Source: Mesonia oceanica
Lineage (GTDB): Bacteria; Bacteroidota; Bacteroidia; Flavobacteriales; Flavobacteriaceae
Assembly (NCBI RefSeq): GCF_902499555.1
Contig: NZ_CABVMM010000004.1
Location: 124,001 to 188,000 of the forward strand
Direction: 5' to 3'
DNA length: 64,000 nucleotides
The first letter of the stretch is position 1; every line of letters begins with the position of its first letter. A program made the position numbers and the translations under genes. Positions 45,247-53,006 of the stretch are shown here, piece by piece. Below the pieces are notes generated by a model. The model did no database searches, was not told the origin of the DNA, and was given only the letters and a program-made list of their open reading frames with translations.

Positions 45247-45304
45247 AAAAAAAAGTCCATAAAAAAACCGGAATTAATTCCGGTTTTTTTATGGACTTTT
45301 TTTT
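45247..45304. terminator. Perfect 58-bp palindromic bidirectional terminator
   Basis: The region reads the same on both strands without a mismatch: eight A, GTCCAT, seven A, CCGGAATT, and its exact complement. It sits between the convergent DUF2007 and M48 genes, 1-5 nt from their ends, and has T runs for both directions. Confidence 0.85.
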
Positions 45305-45308
45305 GTGA

Positions 45309-46124
45309 TTAACTTTGAAAATTAGTCACTCCAAACTTTCTTGCTTCTGCTTTTGCTCCCGCGGCCCATTGCTGTAAATTATTAATTCTTGTATCGTTAG
45401 ATGGGTGAGTACTTAAAAATTCAGGTTGTGATTGTCCTCCACTTTTTGCCTTCATTCTTTTCCATAATTTAGCGGCTTCATCAGGATCGTATCCCGCAAT
45501 GGCCATTAAAGTTAATCCTATTTTATCGGCTTCAGTTTCGTGACTTCTACTAAATGGAAGCATTACCCCAACTTGTGTCCCTAGTCCATAAGCAGTTTGA
45601 AATAGTTGTTGGTTTTCATTACTAATAGCTGCAGCTCCTACAGCCGCTCCTACTTGTTGTAATTGTCCTGCACTCATTCTTTGCTGCCCATGATTTGCCA
45701 GCGCATGAGCTACCTCATGTCCCATAACCACAGCTAATCCAGCTTCATCTTGCGCAATAGGCATTAAACCAGTATATACAACAATTTTACCTCCGGGCAT
45801 ACACCACGCATTTACTGCATCATCCTTAACTAAGTTATATTCCCACTTATAATCCTTTAAATAACCTTGGTAACCATTTGCATTTAAATAACGCTCAGCT
45901 GCCGTAGCTATTTTTTGCCCCACTTCTTTTACCATTCTAGCATCAGGAGTACCTGTTACTACTTGGTGTTCCTTTAAGAATTGGTCGTATTGTTCAAATG
46001 CCATTGGTAGGATTTGTGAATTGGGCACTAAGGCCAAAGTATTTTTTCCGGTAAAAGGATTTTGATTACAAGATACAAATACGAATAACATCGCTAATAC
46101 TATACTATAATTTCTAATTTTCAT
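45309..46124 (-). CDS. M48-family metallopeptidase lipoprotein (BepA/LoiP-like)
   Basis: This periplasmic zinc peptidase of 271 residues has a lipoprotein signal (lipobox FVSC, Cys19). The zinc motif is HEVAH (136-140, MGHEVAHALANHGQQR), and the third ligand glutamate is in SHETEADKIGL (about 195-205). The C-terminal FLSTHPSNDTRI motif is typical of the LoiP/YcaL branch, which degrades misassembled outer-membrane proteins. It is a single gene, convergent with DUF2007 and divergent from msrB. A membrane M48 enzyme of a different branch lies at 62183. Confidence 0.92.
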   Translation of the reverse strand: MKIRNYSIVLAMLFVFVSCNQNPFTGKNTLALVPNSQILPMAFEQYDQFLKEHQVVTGTPDARMVKEVGQKIATAAERYLNANGYQGYLKDYKWEYNLVKDDAVNAWCMPGGKIVVYTGLMPIAQDEAGLAVVMGHEVAHALANHGQQRMSAGQLQQVGAAVGAAAISNENQQLFQTAYGLGTQVGVMLPFSRSHETEADKIGLTLMAIAGYDPDEAAKLWKRMKAKSGGQSQPEFLSTHPSNDTRINNLQQWAAGAKAEARKFGVTNFQS

Positions 46125-46251
46125 GGTTAATCACTTTTAATAGTTAAAACTACGAAATTGATAATCTTAAAAAATAAAGTTTATCATCGCTTTAACAATT
46201 TGCCGATTTAATAAACGGCACAAACTTTGTAGATTTAGAAAAAAAATAAAT

Positions 46252-46737
46252 ATGAAAAGCTCTTTTTACTTTCTTATAGCTATCTGTTTCGCTTTTGTAA
46301 GTTGTAATGGAAACGCACAGAAAAAACCTAAAAGTGAACAATTTGAAATTCAGAAAACAGATGCCGAATGGAAAAAAGAACTTTCAGCAGAAGAATATTA
46401 CATTTTAAGACAAGCAGGAACCGAGAAACCTTTTTCAAGTGATTTAAATAATGTCAAAGAAGCAGGGACTTTTGTTTGTGCTGCTTGTAAAAACCCGCTC
46501 TTTAAAACTAAACATAAGTTTGATAGCGGTACGGGGTGGCCTAGTTTTGATCAACCAATTGAGGGTGGAGTCTTTTATTCAACAGATAATAAATTGGGCT
46601 ATAGCAGAAATGAAGTTCTTTGTGCCAAGTGCGGTGGACATTTAGGACATGTTTTTAACGATGGACCTCCAGAAACCACAGGAAAAAGGTATTGTATGAA
46701 TGGTGATGCCATGAATTTTATTCCTGCAGAAAAATAA
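46252..46737 (+). CDS. msrB: Peptide-methionine (R)-S-oxide reductase, lipoprotein form
   Basis: This exported MsrB repairs oxidised methionine in envelope proteins. Of its 161 residues, the first 18 are a lipoprotein signal (Cys18). The MsrB domain has two zinc CxxC pairs (CAACKN and CAKCGG) and the catalytic Cys in GKRYCMNGD. In the GWPSF motif the usual resolving cysteine is a threonine (DSGTGWPSF), so it must use another reductant or cysteine. It is followed after 10 nt by a second msrB without signal. Confidence 0.93.
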   Translation: MKSSFYFLIAICFAFVSCNGNAQKKPKSEQFEIQKTDAEWKKELSAEEYYILRQAGTEKPFSSDLNNVKEAGTFVCAACKNPLFKTKHKFDSGTGWPSFDQPIEGGVFYSTDNKLGYSRNEVLCAKCGGHLGHVFNDGPPETTGKRYCMNGDAMNFIPAEK

Positions 46738-46747
46738 ACAGTTAGAA

Positions 46748-47140
46748 ATGAAAAAATATAAAATAGAAAAGTCTGAACAAGAGTGGAAAGAACAACTCTC
46801 TGAAGAACAATATAAAATCTTAAGAAAAAAAGGGACGGAAGCTCCACATACCGGGAAATATAATCTTCATTTTGAAGACGGAAAATACAAGTGTGCTGCT
46901 TGTGGAAACGTACTTTTTGAAAGTGAAGCTAAATTTAAAAGTAATTGCGGTTGGCCTAGTTTTGACCAGTCGGTAGAAGGCAGTATTGAATACGTAAAAG
47001 ATACCACCTTCGGAATGATTAGAACTGAAATTTTATGTAGTAATTGTGGTGGACATATTGGTCATGTTTTTGACGATGGCCCTACTGAAACCGGACAGCG
47101 TTACTGTGTAAATTCAGCTAGTATAGAGTTTAACCAATAA
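46748..47140 (+). CDS. msrB: Peptide-methionine (R)-S-oxide reductase, cytoplasmic form
   Basis: The second MsrB in tandem has 130 residues and no signal peptide, so it is cytoplasmic. Both zinc pairs (CAACGN, CSNCGG) are present, the catalytic Cys is in GQRYCVNSAS, and unlike the first copy it keeps the resolving Cys in SNCGWPSF. The pair therefore covers two compartments with different disulfide chemistry. It lies 10 nt after the exported copy and 8 nt before the collagen-motif lipoprotein, probably in one operon. Confidence 0.94.
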   Translation: MKKYKIEKSEQEWKEQLSEEQYKILRKKGTEAPHTGKYNLHFEDGKYKCAACGNVLFESEAKFKSNCGWPSFDQSVEGSIEYVKDTTFGMIRTEILCSNCGGHIGHVFDDGPTETGQRYCVNSASIEFNQ

Positions 47141-47148
47141 CATAGAAA

Positions 47149-47706
47149 ATGATGAACAAAATAAAAATTTTAGCAATAGCATTAGTAGTAATTATGGGTT
47201 TAAATAGTTGTGAAGGAGACCGTGGCCCACAAGGACCTCCGGGACAAGATGGTATGACTTTATTAGGGACTACCATTGATTTGAATGGTGTTAACCTAGA
47301 TAATAATGGAGAATTTCAATATGTATTTGCAGATGATGGCATTGAGGTTTTTGAAGATGACGCTGTTCTTGTTTACCATTCTACAGATTTTATCGAAAAC
47401 CCTGATGGAGATATAAATATTTGGAAATTAATGCCTCAAACTATTTATTATGACCCTAATGGTATGGGACAGGTTGTTTATAATTTTGATCATACTTTTA
47501 ATGACGTGCTTATATTCCTTCAAAGTAATTTTGATCTTAATGAACTCTCTATCGAAGAATACAACAGTCTTACAAAAGACCAATATTTTAGAATTGTAGT
47601 AGTTCCGTCGGCCTTTGCTAACGATCCAAATAATAATTTAGAAACTTACCAAAGTTTACTAAATGAAGTTAATAATCAAGGTTACGAAATACAAATGAAG
47701 AAATAA
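47149..47706 (+). CDS. Lipoprotein with a short collagen-like Gly-X-Y stretch
   Basis: The 185-residue predicted lipoprotein has a lipobox LNSC (Cys22 counting both initial Mets). It is followed at once by a short collagen-like run of Gly-X-Y triplets (GDRGPQGPPGQDG), which in Bacteroidetes lipoproteins often acts as a linker after the lipid anchor. The rest is acidic and strand-rich (FQYVFADDGIEVFEDDAVLVY) and unknown to me. It is the third gene of the msrB unit and ends at an AT-rich hairpin. Confidence 0.75.
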   Translation: MMNKIKILAIALVVIMGLNSCEGDRGPQGPPGQDGMTLLGTTIDLNGVNLDNNGEFQYVFADDGIEVFEDDAVLVYHSTDFIENPDGDINIWKLMPQTIYYDPNGMGQVVYNFDHTFNDVLIFLQSNFDLNELSIEEYNSLTKDQYFRIVVVPSAFANDPNNNLETYQSLLNEVNNQGYEIQMKK

Positions 47707-47732
47707 CATAGCTCCCTACTTTGTTATTATTT

Positions 47733-47783
47733 ACCCATAACTAAAAGTAATACTTAACTAAGTCTATACTTTTAGTTATGGGT
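47733..47783 (+). terminator. AT-rich hairpin before lpdA
   Basis: A perfect 17-bp inverted repeat (ACCCATAACTAAAAGTA and its complement) with a 17-nt loop lies between the collagen-motif gene and lpdA. It may end the msrB operon; it could also act on lpdA, whose -7 box starts 10 nt later. Confidence 0.55.
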
Positions 47784-47792
47784 ATTATTGTT

Positions 47793-47800
47793 TAAATTCG
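47793..47800 (+). promoter_or_regulatory. Possible -7 promoter box of lpdA
   Basis: TAAATTCG differs from TAnnTTTG at one base and lies 29 nt before the ATG at 47830. It falls inside the longest open frame, which starts at a TTG at 47788, and so supports the shorter start. Confidence 0.45.
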
Positions 47801-47829
47801 CAATTCATTTCAGCTTAAAAAATAGAACT

Positions 47830-49221
47830 ATGAGTAAATACGATATTATTGTTTTAGGTAGTGGCCCGGGAGGTTATGTAACTGCCATCCGCGCTTCACA
47901 ATTAGGTTTTAAAACTGCTATAATAGAGAAAGAAAGCCTAGGTGGAGTTTGTTTAAATTGGGGATGTATCCCTACGAAAGCACTTTTAAAAAGTGCTGAA
48001 GTTTTTAACTACCTCAACCATGCTGAAGATTATGGTTTAAAAGCCGAAAAAGTTGATAAAGATTTTGATGCTGTAGTAAAGAGAAGTCGTGATGTAGCCG
48101 GTGGAATGAGCAAAGGGGTTCAATTTTTAATGAAAAAGAATAAAATTGATGTTATTAATGGCTTTGGAAAATTAAAATCCGGTAAAAAAATAGAAGTAAA
48201 AGATAAAGATGGTAATACAAAAGATTACCAAGCAGATCATATTGTTGTAGCAACGGGAGCAAGATCTAGAGAATTACCTAATTTACCTCAAGATGGTGAA
48301 AAAGTAATTGGCTACCGCGAGGCTATGAGTTTAAAGAAACAACCTAAAAAAATGATTGTGGTTGGTTCTGGAGCCATCGGTGTTGAATTTGCTCATTTTT
48401 ATAACACCATGGGTACAGAAGTTACTATTGTTGAATTTCTACCAAATTTAGTTCCGCTAGAAGACGAAGAGGTTTCTAAACAATTTGAGAAGTCTTTCAA
48501 AAAATCAGGAATTAAGGTAATGACCAATTCTTCTGTAGAAAGTGTAGATACTTCTGGTGATGGCGTGAAAGCAAAAGTAAAAACCAAAAAAGGAGAAGAA
48601 ACCTTAGAAGCAGATATAGTACTTTCAGCTGTTGGAATTAAAACAAATATTGAAAAAATCGGTTTAGAAGATTTAGGCATCAAAACCGATAAAGATAAAA
48701 TTGTCGTAAATGAATGGTACCAAACCAATGTGCCTGGTATTTATGCGATTGGTGATGTTGTTGCCGGTCCTGCTTTAGCTCACGTTGCTTCAGCAGAAGG
48801 CATTATTTGCGTTGAAAAAATCAAAGGAATGAAAGTAGAAGCTTTAGACTACGGTAACATTCCTGGATGTACTTACGCAACTCCTGAAATTGCCAGTGTT
48901 GGTCTAACTGAAAAACAAGCCAAAGAACAAGGTTACGATATTAAAATTGGTAAATTTCCATTCTCTGCTTCTGGTAAAGCAAGTGCTGCCGGTAAAAAAG
49001 AAGGCTTTGTAAAAGTAATTTATGATGCTAAATACGGGGAATGGCTAGGTTGCCACATGATTGGTGCCGGTGTAACCGATATGATTGCTGAAGCTGTGGT
49101 TGCTAGAAAATTGGAAACCACTGGTCACGAAATCTTAAAAGCAGTTCACCCTCACCCCACAATGAGTGAAGCCGTAATGGAAGCTACTGCTGCTGCTTAT
49201 GATGAAGTAATTCATATTTAG
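47830..49221 (+). CDS. lpdA: Dihydrolipoyl dehydrogenase
   Basis: This is the E3 component of 2-oxoacid dehydrogenase complexes and the glycine cleavage system; it reoxidises dihydrolipoyl groups with NAD. It is 463 residues long from the ATG at 47830. The upstream TTG at 47788 adds 14 poorly fitting residues that overlap the promoter box. The FAD site is VLGSGPGGYVTA, the redox disulfide is in GGVCLNWGCIPTK, and the NAD site is VVGSGAIGVEFA. AIGDVVAGPALAHVASAEG follows, and the catalytic His-Glu is in HPHPTMSEAVMEA. The 2-oxoacid dehydrogenase E1/E2 genes are not in the window. Confidence 0.95.
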   Translation: MSKYDIIVLGSGPGGYVTAIRASQLGFKTAIIEKESLGGVCLNWGCIPTKALLKSAEVFNYLNHAEDYGLKAEKVDKDFDAVVKRSRDVAGGMSKGVQFLMKKNKIDVINGFGKLKSGKKIEVKDKDGNTKDYQADHIVVATGARSRELPNLPQDGEKVIGYREAMSLKKQPKKMIVVGSGAIGVEFAHFYNTMGTEVTIVEFLPNLVPLEDEEVSKQFEKSFKKSGIKVMTNSSVESVDTSGDGVKAKVKTKKGEETLEADIVLSAVGIKTNIEKIGLEDLGIKTDKDKIVVNEWYQTNVPGIYAIGDVVAGPALAHVASAEGIICVEKIKGMKVEALDYGNIPGCTYATPEIASVGLTEKQAKEQGYDIKIGKFPFSASGKASAAGKKEGFVKVIYDAKYGEWLGCHMIGAGVTDMIAEAVVARKLETTGHEILKAVHPHPTMSEAVMEATAAAYDEVIHI

Positions 49222-49241
49222 AACTTAAAAATTTTATTCAT

Positions 49242-49277
49242 AAAAAAAGTCCCATAGTTAATTCTGGGACTTTTTTT
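49242..49277. terminator. Bidirectional terminator between lpdA and the acidic lipoprotein gene
   Basis: A perfect 13-bp stem (AAAAAAAGTCCCA / TGGGACTTTTTTT) lies between two convergent genes. Confidence 0.85.
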
Positions 49278-49302
49278 ATAAGCTATATAATCTTGGTATT
49301 CC

Positions 49303-49857
49303 CTACAATGAAGGATCTATTTTTGCATCAAATTCCATATCTAAACGAACTTCTAGATTATTAGCATCTTCAGTACTTTCAAACTTAATAACTAACTTTA
49401 AACTTTCTGATTTCGCATAATCGTCTAAATACTCATCTGTTGTAGAGAGTTCTATCGTTGTTTGACCAGTAGGTACTTCATCTAAATGTGCTATTTCCTT
49501 ATACGTTAACTCATCGGTACGTACCCCTAAAGTTACAGAATTTACAAAATCAAAATTTTCCTGATCATCAGCACTTACTAAGGTGATGTCTAAATCATCT
49601 AATTCTATATCTTCAACTTGATCAATTGTTTCGTCAGTTCCTGTTTCATCTTCAAGAGCTTGACGCAAGTTTACATCAGTTTCAATAGGAATTTCAAATA
49701 GATTTATAGGTAAATAGTCTACACTAGCTGTTTCGCTAACCGGAATATCATCTATTGTCCGAATTCTATCTACCACTTCTTCTACATCATCATCGCTACA
49801 AGATCCTAGAAAGAGTCCTAAAAATAAAATTGGTAATAAAAAAAATTTCTTGTTCAT
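49303..49857 (-). CDS. Hypothetical acidic lipoprotein
   Basis: From the ATG at 49857 this 184-residue protein has a textbook lipoprotein signal (MNKKFFLLPILFLGLFLGSC, Cys20) directly followed by SDDDVEEV, an acidic stretch of the kind linked to surface export in Bacteroidetes. The longer frame to 49902 adds 15 residues before the signal and is unlikely. The rest is very acidic, with predicted strands (LDITLVSADDQENF; ESLKLVIKFEST). I do not recognise a family. It is a single gene. Confidence 0.75.
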   Translation of the reverse strand: MNKKFFLLPILFLGLFLGSCSDDDVEEVVDRIRTIDDIPVSETASVDYLPINLFEIPIETDVNLRQALEDETGTDETIDQVEDIELDDLDITLVSADDQENFDFVNSVTLGVRTDELTYKEIAHLDEVPTGQTTIELSTTDEYLDDYAKSESLKLVIKFESTEDANNLEVRLDMEFDAKIDPSL

Positions 49858-49971
49858 AATTATAGTTTTTATTTTAAGCAAATGAAATAAAAACCTAACC
49901 AATCAAGCGTTAAAAGAGAATTAAAAAGAAATAAAGAAAAACTAATTTTTTGGTACATTTCCCAACTATTG

Positions 49972-50694
49972 TTAACCTAATAACTCGACATACCAAAATT
50001 GATGATCCCAAGACAGAGGTTCTTGATGGCAATCATCTTCATTAGAAGGTGAATAATCCCGTAGTACTTTGTCACCCAATTCAAAATCAATAGGAGAAGT
50101 AAATAAAGGTCCGTCGAAAACAAAGCTGTGGAATTCTCCGTTCTCGCCACACGGATCTACTGTTAAAGGTAAATCTGCTAAAAATTGATGGTCAATAATT
50201 CTTCCACAAAAAGATTCACCCAAATAATTAGCATTAGTACAAACCACAACCGCTTTGTAACCCATATCAATAAATTCCTTTACCAAGCTTCGAGAATCTT
50301 TTTTCCATAATGGAAAAATCGCTTGAAGTTCAACCTTACTTAATTGTTCTTCACGATAAGTTTTTAAATCTTCCAAGAAGATATCTCCAAAAACTGAATG
50401 GCTAAAACCTTCTTTTTTTAAGTAAGAAACGTGTTTTTGCATGGTTTCATTATAAACTTTCATCGACACATTTCCACTTAATGGAATTTGATATAATGGT
50501 AATTGTAAACGTTCTGCTTGTTTTTCTAATAGAGAAATAGCTAAACCATGCATAGAAACCCGGTTAAAATCTGTATTAACCGTAGTCACTAATTTTTCGA
50601 CTGATAATTCCGCCGAAGATTGAAGTTGATGCAAAGCTAGCATTGCATCTTTCCCACTACTCCAATTCAAGTAAGCTTTATGTTTCTTACTCAT
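49972..50694 (-). CDS. Dph6-like ATP-pyrophosphatase (PP-loop)
   Basis: This 240-residue cytoplasmic enzyme of the N-type ATP pyrophosphatase group is related to diphthine-ammonia ligase. Its PP-loop is NWSSGKDAMLAL near the N-terminus. GDIFLEDLKTYRE and DPCGENGEFHSFVFDGPLF are the conserved Dph6/ATP_bind_4 segments. Diphthamide does not occur in bacteria, so the substrate must differ and is unknown. The open frame begins at a TTG (50697); I use the ATG one codon later. It overlaps aroQ by 8 nt and is translationally coupled to it. Confidence 0.83.
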   Translation of the reverse strand: MSKKHKAYLNWSSGKDAMLALHQLQSSAELSVEKLVTTVNTDFNRVSMHGLAISLLEKQAERLQLPLYQIPLSGNVSMKVYNETMQKHVSYLKKEGFSHSVFGDIFLEDLKTYREEQLSKVELQAIFPLWKKDSRSLVKEFIDMGYKAVVVCTNANYLGESFCGRIIDHQFLADLPLTVDPCGENGEFHSFVFDGPLFTSPIDFELGDKVLRDYSPSNEDDCHQEPLSWDHQFWYVELLG

Positions 50695-51112
50695 CAATCT
50701 CCATAAAACTTAACACGGAAAGTTCATAACTTTTAAGTCCGAATCCTGCGATAACACCTTTAGCATTGGGAGCTATAAAAGAGGTATGCCTAAATTTTTC
50801 CCTTGCCGAAGTATTGGAAATATGTACCTCCACCACTGGAATTTGAATGGCTTTTACAGCATCTGCTATAGCTATGGAAGTATGCGTGTAAGCAGCTGCA
50901 TTTAAAATTACTCCATCAAAATCATCTTGTGCTTGATGAAGTTGATCTATTATTTCGCCTTCATGGTTAGATTGAAAATGCGATAATTCTACCTCCCTAA
51001 ATTTAAACTGAAGGGAAGAAAAGTAATCTTCAAAAGTAGAGCCCCCATAAATTTCAGGCTCTCGAGAACCTAATAAGTTTAAATTTGGACCATTTATAAT
51101 AAGTATTTTCAT
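50687..51112 (-). CDS. aroQ: Type II 3-dehydroquinate dehydratase
   Basis: This enzyme catalyses the third step of the shikimate pathway, 3-dehydroquinate to 3-dehydroshikimate. The 141 residues include INGPNLNLLGSREPEIYG (about 5-22, with catalytic Arg and Tyr), the SNHEGEIID region, NAAAYTHTSIAIADA and VEVHISNTSAREKFRH (catalytic His). This is the usual dodecameric type II enzyme. It overlaps the Dph6-like gene downstream, and the beta-barrel genes lie directly upstream on the same strand, 3 nt away. Confidence 0.95.
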   Translation of the reverse strand: MKILIINGPNLNLLGSREPEIYGGSTFEDYFSSLQFKFREVELSHFQSNHEGEIIDQLHQAQDDFDGVILNAAAYTHTSIAIADAVKAIQIPVVEVHISNTSAREKFRHTSFIAPNAKGVIAGFGLKSYELSVLSFMEIDE

Positions 51113-51115
51113 AAT

Positions 51116-51613
51116 TTATAGACCTATAGCAAGACCAACCATAAAGGTATTAAAATCTGCGGAAGAAAAAGTTTCGCTTTGCTGAGCTATTTTAAAACCA
51201 TAACGAGCTCTTACATAGATATTATGCAAAATATCATAGCCTACCCCTACACCAAGATCTAAGCCCAATTGATCTTTAAATGCTACATCATCGTTATTGG
51301 AACTATTGAAAATATAAGTGGCTTGTGGTCCTACCTGAATATTTACATCTGAACCACCCACATAATATTTTAACATCAAGGGCAAATACAATAAACTTTC
51401 ATCTCCAGCATTACCATACAGCAATTCTGGTTGAAACTTGAAAGAATTGCTCAAAGAAAATTCAGCATAAAACCCACCATAAAAACCAGATTGCCCATCA
51501 TCAGCTCCCTCGGCTTTTACATTTAAGTAACCTCCAGTAATCCCCGTTTCTATTTGAGAGAAAGAAGCATGGGCTGTAAAAAGTAGTAAGGCCAGTATTA
51601 AAATATTTTTCAT
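51116..51613 (-). CDS. Outer-membrane beta-barrel protein, array copy 1
   Basis: The 165 residues have a signal peptide (to about 20, HASFSQ). The remainder is a small eight-strand-type barrel: GGFYAEFSLSNSFKFQPELLYG, LYLPLMLKYYVG, DVNIQVGPQATYIF, VGYDILHNIYVRARYGF. It resembles the array member at 53745 most closely (both share the FxxQPE, LYxPxxxKYYxxxS and GPQA pattern). This PorT/OMP_b-brl type is common in Bacteroidetes and of unknown role. It is the last gene of the array and lies 3 nt before aroQ. Confidence 0.85.
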   Translation of the reverse strand: MKNILILALLLFTAHASFSQIETGITGGYLNVKAEGADDGQSGFYGGFYAEFSLSNSFKFQPELLYGNAGDESLLYLPLMLKYYVGGSDVNIQVGPQATYIFNSSNNDDVAFKDQLGLDLGVGVGYDILHNIYVRARYGFKIAQQSETFSSADFNTFMVGLAIGL

Positions 51614-51658
51614 ATAAATAGCTATTGCTCTTTGTTACTACAAACTTAGCAAATATGT

Positions 51659-52306
51659 TTAAAATAAATACCCCACCGAAAACTGAATTACATTTTGCTT
51701 AACTTCTTGCTCTATAAATGGGGATTTTACATCATAAATATCATACAGTCCTAAATAATAATTGGCATTTACTATTATTCCATTGGGAAATTCGTAACCT
51801 AAACCGCCATTTAAACCTAAATCAATATCCGTATAATATTCTTTCATATCAAACTTTACATTTTTTTCTTCAGCTTTAGCATTAATTAAGTAACCTAACT
51901 GCGGACCTAAATTTACAAAAAGACCTTCCTTAAAATAGTATTTTGCTAAAATAGGAAGATTAATATAGTTGAGCATAGTTGTTGCTTCTACAGTTATGCC
52001 ATTAGGAGGACCAATAAATGGATCACCTGGATTGGAACCATAAAGCATAACGTTTTCTAACTGGGTTTTAACTCCTTGTTGAGAATACAATAGCTGCGAT
52101 TCTAAAGCAAATTTCTCACTAAGCTTATATTGAAAAATTCCACCTATATGAAATCCTGGTTTCAACTTAAAATTGATTGGTGGTTCTGGATCATAACGCA
52201 AACTTGATAAGTTAAGTCCGGCTTTTACACCGAATTTTAATTCTTGGCCTTTTAATGTACCAGCATATACTACTAATAATAAAAAAATAATTTTTCTCAT
52301 TTTCAT
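51659..52306 (-). CDS. Outer-membrane beta-barrel protein, array copy 2
   Basis: The 215 residues have a signal peptide (to about 20, TLKGQ) and a barrel with the motif FGVKAGLNLSSLRY at the first strand, GFHIGGIFQYKLSEKFALESQLLYSQQGV, INLPILAKYYFKEGLFVNLGPQLGYL and a final IQFSVGYLF ending in Phe, the usual recognition residue for BAM. It is most like array copies 3 and 7. The next gene upstream ends 6 nt earlier, so copies 2 and 3 are probably cotranscribed. Confidence 0.87.
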   Translation of the reverse strand: MKMRKIIFLLLVVYAGTLKGQELKFGVKAGLNLSSLRYDPEPPINFKLKPGFHIGGIFQYKLSEKFALESQLLYSQQGVKTQLENVMLYGSNPGDPFIGPPNGITVEATTMLNYINLPILAKYYFKEGLFVNLGPQLGYLINAKAEEKNVKFDMKEYYTDIDLGLNGGLGYEFPNGIIVNANYYLGLYDIYDVKSPFIEQEVKQNVIQFSVGYLF

Positions 52307-52311
52307 TAAAT

Positions 52312-52905
52312 TTATAACATGTAACCTACGGAAATCTGAATTACTTCTTGCTTAATACCTATTTTTTGGTTGCTTATATCACTTGAGCCATAATAATAAT
52401 TAGCACTAAAAAATAAACCACTATTTAACTGATAGCCTAAACCGCCCATAAAACCATAATCAAAATTTTTAAAATCATAATTTTCTTTATCGGAAACTAA
52501 AAAGCAAAATTGCGGACCTAAAAAAACATTAAATCCATCTATAATATAAATTTTAGCTAGAATAGGTAAATTTAAATAACCGAGTTGATAATCTATTTCT
52601 AAATCTTCTTCAAATACTGGTTCTGAACCTCTACTATCTGATTGTCTAAAAGCAGATAATTTTATTTCTAAAACTGAATTTTGTTGTGAATACAAAAGCT
52701 GAGTTTCAATAGCAAAAAGCTTTGATACTTTCATTTCTCCAACACCTCCTATATGAAAACCAGACTTCATTTTAGAATCAACTAACACATTATCTTTAAT
52801 TCTTAGATAAGATAAATTTAATCCTGCTTTAACACCATAACTAATTTCTTGTGCTTGTAGAGTAGCTGTTATAAATAAGACAATAAGGAGTAATAGTTTT
52901 TTCAT
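52312..52905 (-). CDS. Outer-membrane beta-barrel protein, array copy 3
   Basis: The 197 residues have a signal peptide (to about 19, TLQAQ) and the same strand motifs as copy 2: YGVKAGLNLSYLRI, SGFHIGGVGEMKVSKLFAIETQLLYSQQ, LNLPILAKIYIIDGFNVFLGPQFCFL. It ends in GYML instead of GYLF, so the C-terminal aromatic is lost. Copies 2 and 3 look like a local duplication, with a 6-nt spacer. The function is unknown. Confidence 0.87.
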   Translation of the reverse strand: MKKLLLLIVLFITATLQAQEISYGVKAGLNLSYLRIKDNVLVDSKMKSGFHIGGVGEMKVSKLFAIETQLLYSQQNSVLEIKLSAFRQSDSRGSEPVFEEDLEIDYQLGYLNLPILAKIYIIDGFNVFLGPQFCFLVSDKENYDFKNFDYGFMGGLGYQLNSGLFFSANYYYGSSDISNQKIGIKQEVIQISVGYML

Positions 52906-52954
52906 TTTTATAATTGATCTAAATGTCTTGAATTAATTAAATCTCTACGTATTT

Positions 52955-52986
52955 AAAAAAAGCAAGAACTTTTGTCCTTGCTTTTT
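52955..52986 (-). terminator. Terminator after array copy 4
   Basis: A hairpin (AAAAAGCAAGAAC / GTCCTTGCTTTTT, one mismatch) lies downstream of the gene at 53007 on the minus strand. Confidence 0.75.
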
Positions 52987-53006
52987 ATATAAAATAGGTA
53001 TATAGT

